Shown here: piece after piece, positions 9,199-16,536 of the stretch
Layout of the letters: each line of letters starts with the position of its first letter
Numbering within the stretch: position 1 is the first letter of the stretch
DNA from: Paenibacillus sambharensis
GTDB taxonomy: Bacteria; Bacillota; Bacilli; Paenibacillales; Paenibacillaceae
Assembly (NCBI RefSeq): GCF_003233845.1
Contig: NZ_QKRB01000044.1
Span: 62,001-126,000 of the forward strand
Length of the DNA: 64,000 nt
Direction of reading: 5' to 3'
The notes under the pieces: model-generated
Told to the model about the DNA's origin: nothing
Database searches by the model: none
Seen by the model: only the letters and a program-made list of their open reading frames with translations
Program-made: the position numbers and the translations under genes

Positions 9199-9410
9199 TG
9201 CCAATGAAAACCTACCAATTCACGGTGGCTACCCGAATTGACGCTCCCGGCACCGAGTGGCACAACACGCTGTACGTCATCCCGGACATGCTGACTCCCC
9301 GCGTAAAGACAGACGGCCCGGCAGAGGCTATGCTGAGCGATGAGGTAGTCAACTTCTGCGAGCTGAATAAATGCACAGTCTATGAGCAGGTAAGGAGTTG
9401 GGGCGGATGA
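9198..9410 (+). CDS. Hypothetical tail-region protein
   Basis: Encodes 70 residues with beta-strand pattern and two Cys near the C terminus (FCELNKC). The ATG overlaps the previous stop and lies six bases after AAGGGGGG; internal ATG 9204 is an alternative. The stop overlaps the next ATG, so three consecutive genes (8617-10054) are translationally coupled and may form one connector module. No family recognised. Confidence 0.6.
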   Translation: MPMKTYQFTVATRIDAPGTEWHNTLYVIPDMLTPRVKTDGPAEAMLSDEVVNFCELNKCTVYEQVRSWGG

Positions 9411-10054
9411 ACACCTGGAATGCTGGCCAGATCATGACAGCCGTCCGGACGATTAATAAGATGGACGTGGACTATCTCGGACCCGACCCTAGCACGCAGG
9501 ACCAAATCCTGTTCCAGTTCATGAACGTTGCACTCTGGAAGCTTGCACGGCTCTGCTACAACACGGAGGTAAGCGATACGGTCAACGTAACAGGTGATGG
9601 CATTGTACCTTTCACCAAGGGCAATGCGGCGATTAAGGACATGTACGAGCCATTACGCATCCTGCAGCTGGTGGACGGCCGGGAGATTGAGGTTCCTAAA
9701 CGGTACAGCGACACGGCCCCGATTGGGTGGCATTGCGAAGCACCGAACCAGCCCATTGATATTCGCGGTATAACGGGCCAAGTGAAGATGAAGTATATCC
9801 GGTACCCCCGGCAGGTTACGCAGGCTGCTGACCCCGTTGACTGCCCGGAGAGCGGCTATCAGACGTTGATCATGGAGATATCTTCTTCCGTGAAGTACGT
9901 CAAAAACTTCTACGCCGAGGCTGAAGCTATGGGCGGCGCGGCCAAAACAGGTTATGCTGGTATCACGCAGGCCGCGATATCTGCACGCGGGCCGTCATCG
10001 GGCGGTCAGCCACCGAGCTATGACGATGTGCAGAAAGCGAGAGGAGGGATGTAA
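9407..10054 (+). CDS. Tail/connector protein (donor of the duplicated C terminus)
   Basis: The 215-residue protein has a helical N terminus and a beta-rich middle, and ends in a segment rich in Ala, Gly and Ser (ISARGPSSGGQPPSYDDVQKAR). It resembles the connector proteins that follow the adaptor in podovirus tail modules, but I cannot name a family. Its last ~80 codons are part of a tandem duplication and recur at 10287-10526 as the body of a chimeric gene. The start ATG 9407 follows AAGGAG by nine bases; TTG 9398 is less likely. Confidence 0.65.
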   Translation: MNTWNAGQIMTAVRTINKMDVDYLGPDPSTQDQILFQFMNVALWKLARLCYNTEVSDTVNVTGDGIVPFTKGNAAIKDMYEPLRILQLVDGREIEVPKRYSDTAPIGWHCEAPNQPIDIRGITGQVKMKYIRYPRQVTQAADPVDCPESGYQTLIMEISSSVKYVKNFYAEAEAMGGAAKTGYAGITQAAISARGPSSGGQPPSYDDVQKARGGM

Positions 10055-10261
10055 ATGCAGCGACCACCAAAAGCAGGAGACACGATGTATTGTCCGCTAT
10101 GCGAAAAATCTTATTATCGTTTTAGAGAAGACATTATACCTGGGACGGTATTAAGGGGAAGTTCAGTTGAACCCATTGGGGATGCAGAACTGCCACAGCC
10201 CGGAAATAAGATAGAGTGTCCAGTTCACCACTTGCCGTTTGAGATAAGAGGTGGTGAATGA
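10055..10261 (+). CDS. Small zinc-ribbon-like protein, copy 1
   Basis: Encodes 68 residues with a CPLC knuckle near residue 14 and a second CPVHH motif near residue 53, so a zinc site of type CxxC...CxxH is likely. It starts directly after the stop of the preceding gene, with GGAGGGATG upstream. Copy 2 at 10527 is about two-thirds identical, with most change in the loop between the metal ligands. Small zinc proteins of this kind are scattered in phage tail operons; the role is unknown. Confidence 0.65.
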   Translation: MQRPPKAGDTMYCPLCEKSYYRFREDIIPGTVLRGSSVEPIGDAELPQPGNKIECPVHHLPFEIRGGE

Positions 10262-10262
10262 T

Positions 10263-10526
10263 ATGCCACAAGGCTTCCAACAGCCTGTTACGCAGGCTGC
10301 TGACCCTGTTGACTGCCCGGAGAGCGGCTATCAGACGTTGATCATGGAGATATCTTCGCAGGTCAAATATGTGAAGAACTTCTACAATGAAGCTGATGCA
10401 ATGGTCGGTGCGGCGAAGACTGGTTATGCCGGTATCACGCAGGCTGCTATCTCAGCGCGTGGGCCATCATCGGGCGGTCAGCCACCGAGCTATGACGATG
10501 TGCAGAAAGCGAGGGGAGGGATGTAA
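10263..10526 (+). CDS. Chimeric protein made by tandem duplication
   Basis: The 87-residue product joins the first eight residues of the downstream tail protein (MPQGFQQP) to the last ~79 residues of the upstream connector protein. The join lies at a GTTACG found at both parental sites. Both segments keep their reading frame, and the copy has diverged from its source at silent and replacement positions, so it is not an assembly artefact of identical reads. A ribosome site (AGAGGTGG) is kept. Whether the short protein is made and used is unknown. Confidence 0.65.
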   Translation: MPQGFQQPVTQAADPVDCPESGYQTLIMEISSQVKYVKNFYNEADAMVGAAKTGYAGITQAAISARGPSSGGQPPSYDDVQKARGGM

Positions 10527-10724
10527 ATGCAGCGACCGCCAAAAACAGGAGACACATTGTATTGTCCATTATGCGACAAGGATTACTACCGTCTTAAAAA
10601 AATTACTTCCATGTTGATCAGAGACACGCTTGAACCCATTGGGGATGCAGAACTGCCAGAGCCCGAAAAAATGATAGAGTGTCCAGTTCACCACTTACCG
10701 TTTAAGATAAGAGGCGGTGAATGA
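10527..10724 (+). CDS. Small zinc-ribbon-like protein, copy 2
   Basis: Encodes 65 residues, a diverged copy of 10055-10261 that keeps CPLC and CPVHH, so all four probable zinc ligands are under constraint. Three residues are lost and a basic KK pair is gained in the loop. Retention of ligands and of an intact frame suggests both copies still work. It lies between the chimeric gene and the propeller-like tail gene, with the stop two bases before the next start. Confidence 0.65.
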   Translation: MQRPPKTGDTLYCPLCDKDYYRLKKITSMLIRDTLEPIGDAELPEPEKMIECPVHHLPFKIRGGE

Positions 10725-10725
10725 T

Positions 10726-12294
10726 ATGCCACAAGGCTTCCAACAGCCTGTAACGGTTGATTTAAGCGTGGCAGGTGGAATCAATACGGTTGCTCAGCCG
10801 ACTGCTCTAGCAGCCAACCAAGCGCGTTATATGATCAACGGTGTGCAGCCGCAGGGGAAGATTGGACCTTGCGCCCAACGCCCCGGCAGTATACCAGTAA
10901 CGACGACAGCACTCAGCAATCCTATCCGCTGGCTGACCCTGTACCGCACCGGGGCCATAGACAAGATCATTGCCACGGCTGGCACATCGCTTTACCGGTT
11001 CAACGGCAGCGCACTACAGCCTGCATCTGGGGCGCTAACGAGTGCCGATATCTACGAAGTGGATTTCACGGACCGTAACTCCGTCAGCCGCAAGATCATC
11101 ACGGACACGGGCGGCATCAAGGCTTACAATGACGATACATTCTCTGTTGCGGATATTGTCCCTGCGGCAGACGATGCAACGCCTAACCCACCGAATATAT
11201 TGTCGCAGCTGCACACCAAGAAGATGAAATACTGCTTCAGCTACCAGGGGCACCTGTTCGTGAGTGACGGCAGCGACCAATGGTGGTACTCGAAACGATG
11301 GACCTTTGACTATTTCCCTTCGGTTCAGTGGGAACGTTGGGTGCGCCAGAACGACTATATGAACGGCCCGGGCATTGCATTTGATAATGTGCTGATGCTC
11401 CCGATGCGCAGGGGATGGGGCGTTCTGTTCGGCACCAACTTTGACACGTTCCAAGGGAATCAATTCTTAAATACACAGGCCGGGGTGGTTGCGCCCCGGT
11501 CTATTCAGCGTATCACCTACCCAGACGGGGCACAGTCGGTTGTGTACCTCTCTGATGATGGCATATACGAAATCTACGACACGCAGCTAATGGACACCGG
11601 TTCCCGGCGGTACGCTACGCGGTCGATATCGGTAGACAAGGTAGACCTTGAGGCAATCGGGCTATCAGAAGCCGAGAAAACAGCCGCTGTGGGCTATTAC
11701 GACCCACGGACGAATCTTTATATGCTGCGTTTCAACAAGGGCGAGGAACGACTCTGCTACGCTTACGATACACGCAACCGGGAATGGTATCCGTGGACGA
11801 ATATTAAGGCTAATGGGTTTGTTCGAGCTGGTGAACTGTACTATGCCGGGGAATCAGGCCATCTGCACAAGTTTGACGCCAATCTCGGCAGCGACTGGAA
11901 CAATGCGGGGAAGACATCCGGAACACCTATCAATTTCTACCGTGCTTCGGACATGCTCAAGTTTGAGACTACCGGGCAGATGTCAGTTCTGGATGAAGTT
12001 ATTGTCAACGCCCGGCAGTATGCAACCAAATCTAGCTTGGATGTGAAAGTGGTTTTTTATTCCTCCATGCGAGAGGTAAATCAGGCGATCAAAAACACCT
12101 ACATGACCTGGGATGTTACAGCTTGGGACGATGGAGTGTGGGCCAACTTAGAATATACGGACCTTGTGAGTGCCCCGAAACCGCTGATTTTCTGCAAAAA
12201 CTCGTACTATTTCCAGATCATTTTCAAGAATGACAGGGACGAGCTATGCGAGATATACGACATTAACTTAAAAGGGAGGGCATCCGGCTACTGA
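10726..12294 (+). CDS. Propeller-like tail protein of podovirus type
   Basis: The 522-residue protein shows repeated short beta segments with Tyr/Trp/Gly-rich turns (LYRTGAIDKIIATAGTSLYRF, HLFVSDGSDQWWYSK, GELYYAGESGHLHKF patterns), which suggests a beta-propeller. Similar proteins close the tail tube or carry fibres in podoviruses. Position after the adaptor module supports this. The first eight codons were copied to the chimeric gene upstream. The stop overlaps the start of the fibre gene (TGATGG). Confidence 0.65.
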   Translation: MPQGFQQPVTVDLSVAGGINTVAQPTALAANQARYMINGVQPQGKIGPCAQRPGSIPVTTTALSNPIRWLTLYRTGAIDKIIATAGTSLYRFNGSALQPASGALTSADIYEVDFTDRNSVSRKIITDTGGIKAYNDDTFSVADIVPAADDATPNPPNILSQLHTKKMKYCFSYQGHLFVSDGSDQWWYSKRWTFDYFPSVQWERWVRQNDYMNGPGIAFDNVLMLPMRRGWGVLFGTNFDTFQGNQFLNTQAGVVAPRSIQRITYPDGAQSVVYLSDDGIYEIYDTQLMDTGSRRYATRSISVDKVDLEAIGLSEAEKTAAVGYYDPRTNLYMLRFNKGEERLCYAYDTRNREWYPWTNIKANGFVRAGELYYAGESGHLHKFDANLGSDWNNAGKTSGTPINFYRASDMLKFETTGQMSVLDEVIVNARQYATKSSLDVKVVFYSSMREVNQAIKNTYMTWDVTAWDDGVWANLEYTDLVSAPKPLIFCKNSYYFQIIFKNDRDELCEIYDINLKGRASGY

Positions 12295-13352
12295 TGGCAA
12301 ACTTACCTTCGAATAGAACCAAATTGCAGGCGGCTGTTACCAACCAACAGCCGACTATTGTTGCGTCTTCACAAGCCAACCGTGAGGCTATGATAGAAGC
12401 ATATGACACGATTGACCTGCTCAACCAGAAGGTTGACGGTCTGGCGGCGGGCGGCACACTTAGCCCTCTACCACCGGACTTCATGCACCGCCAAGCTTTG
12501 ATCAATAGCAATATGGACGTTTGGCAGCGCGGCACCTCCTTTACTTCTGCAGGTTTCGGCCCGGATCGGCTTCGGCTGATATTAAACAACGGGGCGACGA
12601 TCACATCGCACGGCAGGTCAACCGATGTACCAAACGTGCAAAGCCAATACTCCTACGAAATCAACGTGACCAACACGGGCGGCGGTACGGGTGTCATCGT
12701 CCGGCAGATCGTCGAGGCACAGCATTACATGGCGGGCAAGCAGGTCACGCTCTCCGGCTGGATTAAAGGTCCTTCGGGCGCTACCGTCTTCCACGTTGTC
12801 AACGATGAATTCAACGCTGGAACCACGATGACAGGCGCGTGGATACCCTTCATGGTTACGGGAACGGTAACAAGCACCGGGAACCTATCCATTGACCCCA
12901 TCCGGAACGCTAGCCTGCCGGGAACCTATCGCCTGTCACAGCTGCAATTCTGTACGGGTGGAGTAGCACTGCCGTATCAGCCCCGTGGATTTGCCGATGA
13001 ATTCAGGCTGTGCTTGCGGTATTACGAGAAGAATTACGGATATCTGGCTTATGCTGGTACATCCAACCAGGGGAACATTGCGATTGGCACGGCTGAGGTT
13101 GCGGACGCTATATTCTCAAATATCCGATATACCGTTCCAAAACGAGCCCGGCCTACCGTGCTGATCTATTCTTTTGGTGGCACGGCAAATCGTGTGTCTC
13201 CTATAAATTCAACTACAACTATAGGCACAAATGTAACTGTGGTAAATGACTTGTCCAATGAATACGGATTTTCAAAATTGGCTGACACAGCAGCAACCTT
13301 TACGGTCGGCAGCAGGTACTGGTTCAACTGGGTGGCCGATGCTGAAATCTAA
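12294..13352 (+). CDS. Tail fibre/receptor-binding protein
   Basis: The 352-residue protein begins with a short helical base (residues 1-65, including NREAMIEAYDTIDLLNQKVD) and continues with a beta-sandwich rich in Gly, Thr, Ser and Asn resembling a carbohydrate-binding module (NSNMDVWQRGTSF start at about 70, LSGWIKGPSGATVF at about 145). The IN(S/P)NxxxWQRGTSF motif is common at the base of phage tail-fibre domains. It follows the tail gene with a 1-base overlap. Ligand unknown. Confidence 0.7.
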   Translation: MANLPSNRTKLQAAVTNQQPTIVASSQANREAMIEAYDTIDLLNQKVDGLAAGGTLSPLPPDFMHRQALINSNMDVWQRGTSFTSAGFGPDRLRLILNNGATITSHGRSTDVPNVQSQYSYEINVTNTGGGTGVIVRQIVEAQHYMAGKQVTLSGWIKGPSGATVFHVVNDEFNAGTTMTGAWIPFMVTGTVTSTGNLSIDPIRNASLPGTYRLSQLQFCTGGVALPYQPRGFADEFRLCLRYYEKNYGYLAYAGTSNQGNIAIGTAEVADAIFSNIRYTVPKRARPTVLIYSFGGTANRVSPINSTTTIGTNVTVVNDLSNEYGFSKLADTAATFTVGSRYWFNWVADAEI

Positions 13353-13413
13353 TATTGGCGAATCCTGCCAAACCTAGTAAACTGGAACTATAAAACCAGT
13401 GAGGTGCTGCCAT

Positions 13414-14205
13414 ATGAAACGGAAATCATTAGCTATTATCCTTGTTGCTATATTCGCCTTATCTACTACGGCATTTGCTGCTAAGCCCATATCGCTCTGG
13501 ATCAACGGGAAAGAGGTTAAGCCAGCTGTCGCGCCGCAGATGATCAACAACACGACGATGGTCCCACTCCGGGTAATCAGCGAGGCGCTGGGTGCGGATG
13601 TGAAATGGGATCAGAAGCAGCAGCGTGTGACGGTGACCGCGCCGCAGCAGCCGGTTCAGCAGGCGGGCTTGACGCTTGAGCAGCTGAACAAGATCGGGGA
13701 GAGCGTTGGAATCATCTACGCCTACAACGGTGACCAGTACATCTCCCAAGGCTCCGGCTTCATCGTGGACGGTGTGCTGGTAACCAACTGGCATGTTCTG
13801 GAGGGCGCGACACAGTTCGTTGTAGCGTTCGGTAACAAGGAGGCTACGCTGCGGGTTGCGGATGCGGTGTTTAAGAATGAAACGGTTGACCTGATCGGCT
13901 TCAAGCTGGCCGGCTACCCATCGTTGAAGCTGAATACCAGCGAACCGATGAACAAAGACAAAGTGTATGCGCTCGGCCATCCTGCAAGAAAGTTCACCAT
14001 TACTGAAGGTATGTTTGTATCGAGCTCTGGGAATGGAACGAGGTGGATGCATTCGGCAAAGACTGATCCAGGAGCTAGTGGAGGCATCGTAATCAACGCA
14101 AAAGGCGAGGTAATTGGAGTATCGGTTGAAGCGCTGGAAGGCGGTTACTCCAATTATGCAGTCCAGGCAAAGGTATTGAAACAAGAGCTTGCCAAGGTAA
14201 AGTAA
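13414..14205 (+). CDS. Secreted trypsin-like serine protease with copper-amine-oxidase-like N domain
   Basis: From ATG 13414 (GAGGTG upstream) the protein has 263 residues. Residues 1-22 are a signal peptide (AIILVAIFALSTTAFA). Residues 25-75 match the copper amine oxidase N-terminal-like domain common in Paenibacillus exported proteins (PLRVISEALGADVKWDQKQQ). The S1-type protease follows with His127 (TNWHVLEG), Asp159 (ETVDLIGF) and Ser222 (DPGASGG). It may clear surface proteins for the phage or be lysogenic conversion cargo. Codon use matches the flanking phage genes. It is bounded downstream by a terminator. Confidence 0.85.
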   Translation: MKRKSLAIILVAIFALSTTAFAAKPISLWINGKEVKPAVAPQMINNTTMVPLRVISEALGADVKWDQKQQRVTVTAPQQPVQQAGLTLEQLNKIGESVGIIYAYNGDQYISQGSGFIVDGVLVTNWHVLEGATQFVVAFGNKEATLRVADAVFKNETVDLIGFKLAGYPSLKLNTSEPMNKDKVYALGHPARKFTITEGMFVSSSGNGTRWMHSAKTDPGASGGIVINAKGEVIGVSVEALEGGYSNYAVQAKVLKQELAKVK

Positions 14206-14217
14206 TATAAGACTAGA

Positions 14218-14240
14218 GGCACCCAAACGGGTGCCTTTTT
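14218..14240 (+). terminator. Intrinsic terminator after the protease gene
   Basis: GGCACCC-AAAC-GGGTGCC followed by five T is a textbook terminator. It separates the fibre/protease block from the ejection-protein block. Confidence 0.88.
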
Positions 14241-14261
14241 CATGTCCCTAGGAGGGTTAAA

Positions 14262-16112
14262 ATGTCGATATTTTCAAATGCGCTTAGTAAGCTGCAGCAG
14301 GTCAAGAACAATTCCGTTCCTATGCCCAGCAGCTCGAATTCACTCTTTAATCAGGCAACTACAAATCTTGCTACTAAAAATACCGGTTCATCTGTTCCTA
14401 TGCCCTCACCTAATTTACCGAAACCCGCGACACCGGCAGTTAGCCTTCCTAAGACTCCGGTAGCGACTAACAATAATGCATCGCGGCTGACGACACCTAA
14501 CTTGCCTACAGCTAATTCAGTCCCATATCCCGGCATGCCCAAAACAACGGCAGCAGTAGCAAGCAACGTGCCAATGCCACCAGCTAAACCGGCAACAGCA
14601 CCAACAACCAATTATGGCGGCACTGGAGACCCACTGAACGAAATCCTGTATTCCAAAAAGCAGTATGATTCCGGAAATAAAGGATGGGCCGCTAATAACG
14701 CTACCCAATACTATGGCAAGCTGACACCGGAAGAGGCTGCACTTGTAAAGGGGATGAACACGCAGCAGTTGGAGGCTTATATCAACAACAAGAACAAAAC
14801 AAGCAATACGCTTACAACCACAGATCCACGAGCCCCGCAACCAGAGCTGCCGCCTATGCCAGCAATGCCATCTGCACCATCCAACGGCGGGTACACATCC
14901 CCAGTGAACATGGGCGAATACGCACCGATGACGCGGGAACAGATCGAGGCAGAGGCACAGGCGCGGATTGATGCACAGATTCGTGAAAGGGAAGCTGCGG
15001 CGAAGCAGGCGAAGGAAGGCATGCAGACGAGCTATAACCGGATGTACGAGAACATCAACGAGGACCGGGCGCTTGAGAATTCCTATAACGAGCGGAACCT
15101 CTCGCCATTCAGCGGCAAGTCAGATTATGCGCTGGGTATGGTGGAGCAACAGCGGGGCCGGACAGACCGCGAGAACCAGCAGGACCTGCAATCACGCCTT
15201 GCCAGCATCGACGTATCGCTCAAGGACTTCATCGACGCCACGCCGGAGCAGAAGCAAGCCATGATGAACGAGCTCACCCGGATGGAGCGTGAATACGGTC
15301 TTGCTGCGGATGCTCAAGCTTTCGGTCAGTTCGACTCCAACCGGAACTATGGGCTGAACTATGCAGGGGTTTACGGCTACGGTCCGGGCGGCCAGATGAC
15401 GGCAGCCATGCAGAATCAGATGTTCAGCCAGGGTATACAAGAGGGGCAGCTCACAGGAATGTATAAGGGACAATCCACGCTGGATAACAAGAGGTTCAAT
15501 GTAGATACAGCCTTGGCTTACGGAGACCGCGCGGGCATGATCCTGACTCCGCAGCAGGACGTGAGCGGCTACCCGCGACAAATTCAGAGTGGCAAGGCAC
15601 CACAGACGCTTGAAGGTCAGAACCAGCAGTTCCAGCAAGGCATGCAGCAAAAGCAGTTTGATCGGGGCGTTTATGAATCTGATCGTAGCTATCAGTACAC
15701 ACAGGGTCGCGACAAAGTGGCTGATGCGCAATGGGAACGGGAGTTCAACCGAATCAAGGAGCAACAAGGTATGCAAAATGCGTTGGCATGGGCACAGCAG
15801 AACCTTAATCAGGCAGAATTCGACGACCGCAGCGCTCAAGGTTGGGCTGGTCTGGATTGGCAGATGCAGCAGGGCGGAAGTGCAGGATATTCCTATAATG
15901 GCATGACTTCTAGTCAGGTCCTTTCGAGCGTAAGGAAGTTGTATGCTGACGAAGACGGAATGCTGCCGACTGAAGGTAAAAGCAGAGAAGAAATGTTTGA
16001 AACGGTAGCTGATTTCGGGTTGCCGCCAGATCAAACAAGACAAGTTCTGTTCTCGCTGGGATTCAGCAAGGAAGAGGTAGATTCCATGCTGGGTAACTAC
16101 CCGGGAAAGTAG
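14262..16112 (+). CDS. Putative ejection/internal virion protein (616 aa)
   Basis: The N-terminal 130 residues are low-complexity and rich in Pro, Asn, Thr and Ala (repeats of SVPMPS). Residues 230-350 are charged helix, and the remainder is Gln/Gly/Tyr-rich. The next two genes encode a lytic transglycosylase and a 1358-residue protein. The trio parallels the internal core proteins of short-tailed phages that build a channel across the envelope, but this is inference from order and size. Start ATG 14262 has AGGAGGG. ORF 14242-14463 in another frame is spurious. Confidence 0.65.
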   Translation: MSIFSNALSKLQQVKNNSVPMPSSSNSLFNQATTNLATKNTGSSVPMPSPNLPKPATPAVSLPKTPVATNNNASRLTTPNLPTANSVPYPGMPKTTAAVASNVPMPPAKPATAPTTNYGGTGDPLNEILYSKKQYDSGNKGWAANNATQYYGKLTPEEAALVKGMNTQQLEAYINNKNKTSNTLTTTDPRAPQPELPPMPAMPSAPSNGGYTSPVNMGEYAPMTREQIEAEAQARIDAQIREREAAAKQAKEGMQTSYNRMYENINEDRALENSYNERNLSPFSGKSDYALGMVEQQRGRTDRENQQDLQSRLASIDVSLKDFIDATPEQKQAMMNELTRMEREYGLAADAQAFGQFDSNRNYGLNYAGVYGYGPGGQMTAAMQNQMFSQGIQEGQLTGMYKGQSTLDNKRFNVDTALAYGDRAGMILTPQQDVSGYPRQIQSGKAPQTLEGQNQQFQQGMQQKQFDRGVYESDRSYQYTQGRDKVADAQWEREFNRIKEQQGMQNALAWAQQNLNQAEFDDRSAQGWAGLDWQMQQGGSAGYSYNGMTSSQVLSSVRKLYADEDGMLPTEGKSREEMFETVADFGLPPDQTRQVLFSLGFSKEEVDSMLGNYPGK

Positions 16113-16126
16113 GAAGCTCGGTAAGC

Positions 16127-16531
16127 GTGCCGCAAGCTTATCAGGGCATAGTATCGACCGCGGCTAAGAATTACGGCATGCCGGAAGGGCTGGTAGCCTC
16201 TATTATCAAGGCCGAGAGCAATTACAACCCCAATGCTAAAAGTGGTGCAGGTGCAATGGGAATGATGCAGCTTATGCCGGGAACGGCAGCAGGTTTAGGC
16301 GTCAAAAATCCATACGATCCTGCACAGAACATAAATGGCGGCACGAAGTACATTTCACAGATGTACCAGAAGTACGGCGATTATCAACTTGCTCTGGCTG
16401 CCTACAACTGGGGGCCAGGGAACGTGGACAAGGCCATCAAGAAATACGGGAAGAACTGGGCGGCGATCAGCGCTCATGCACCAAAGGAAACACAGAATTA
16501 CGTGACCAAGGTTATGAAAAACTGGGGGTAA
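16127..16531 (+). CDS. Lytic transglycosylase (SLT fold)
   Basis: The 134-residue enzyme has the SLT signature: catalytic Glu30 in IIKAESNYNP, then SGAGAMGMMQLMPGTA and a C-terminal ALAAYNWGPGNVDKA block. It cuts the glycan strand of peptidoglycan with formation of anhydro-muramic ends. It lacks a signal peptide, and it lies between the two ejection-protein genes, so local wall opening during DNA entry is more likely than lysis. In T7 the equivalent domain is part of a large core protein; here it is a separate gene. Start is GTG 16127. Confidence 0.88.
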   Translation: MPQAYQGIVSTAAKNYGMPEGLVASIIKAESNYNPNAKSGAGAMGMMQLMPGTAAGLGVKNPYDPAQNINGGTKYISQMYQKYGDYQLALAAYNWGPGNVDKAIKKYGKNWAAISAHAPKETQNYVTKVMKNWG

Positions 16532-16536
16532 GGTAA

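Larger units (their letters stand above)
9815..10749 (+). repeat. Tandem duplication, two diverged ~470-bp units
   Basis: Unit 1 is 9815-10286 and unit 2 is 10287-10749. Each unit starts at GTTACG(CAGGCTGCTGACC) and contains the 3' end of the connector gene, one zinc-ribbon gene, and the first codons of the tail gene (ATGCCACAAGGCTTCCAACA). The third occurrence of the junction word is GTAACG at 10750. The structure is what unequal exchange at a six-base microhomology would give. The units differ at many bases, so the event is old. Confidence 0.85.

Noticed and set aside
9815-10749. Diversity-generating retroelement (template/variable repeat)
   Set aside because: Repeats are tandem, differences are not limited to adenines, and no reverse transcriptase is in the window.
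15192-16043. Leftward ORF of 283 codons
   Set aside because: Shadow of the 616-aa ejection protein gene; low-complexity Leu/His-rich translation.
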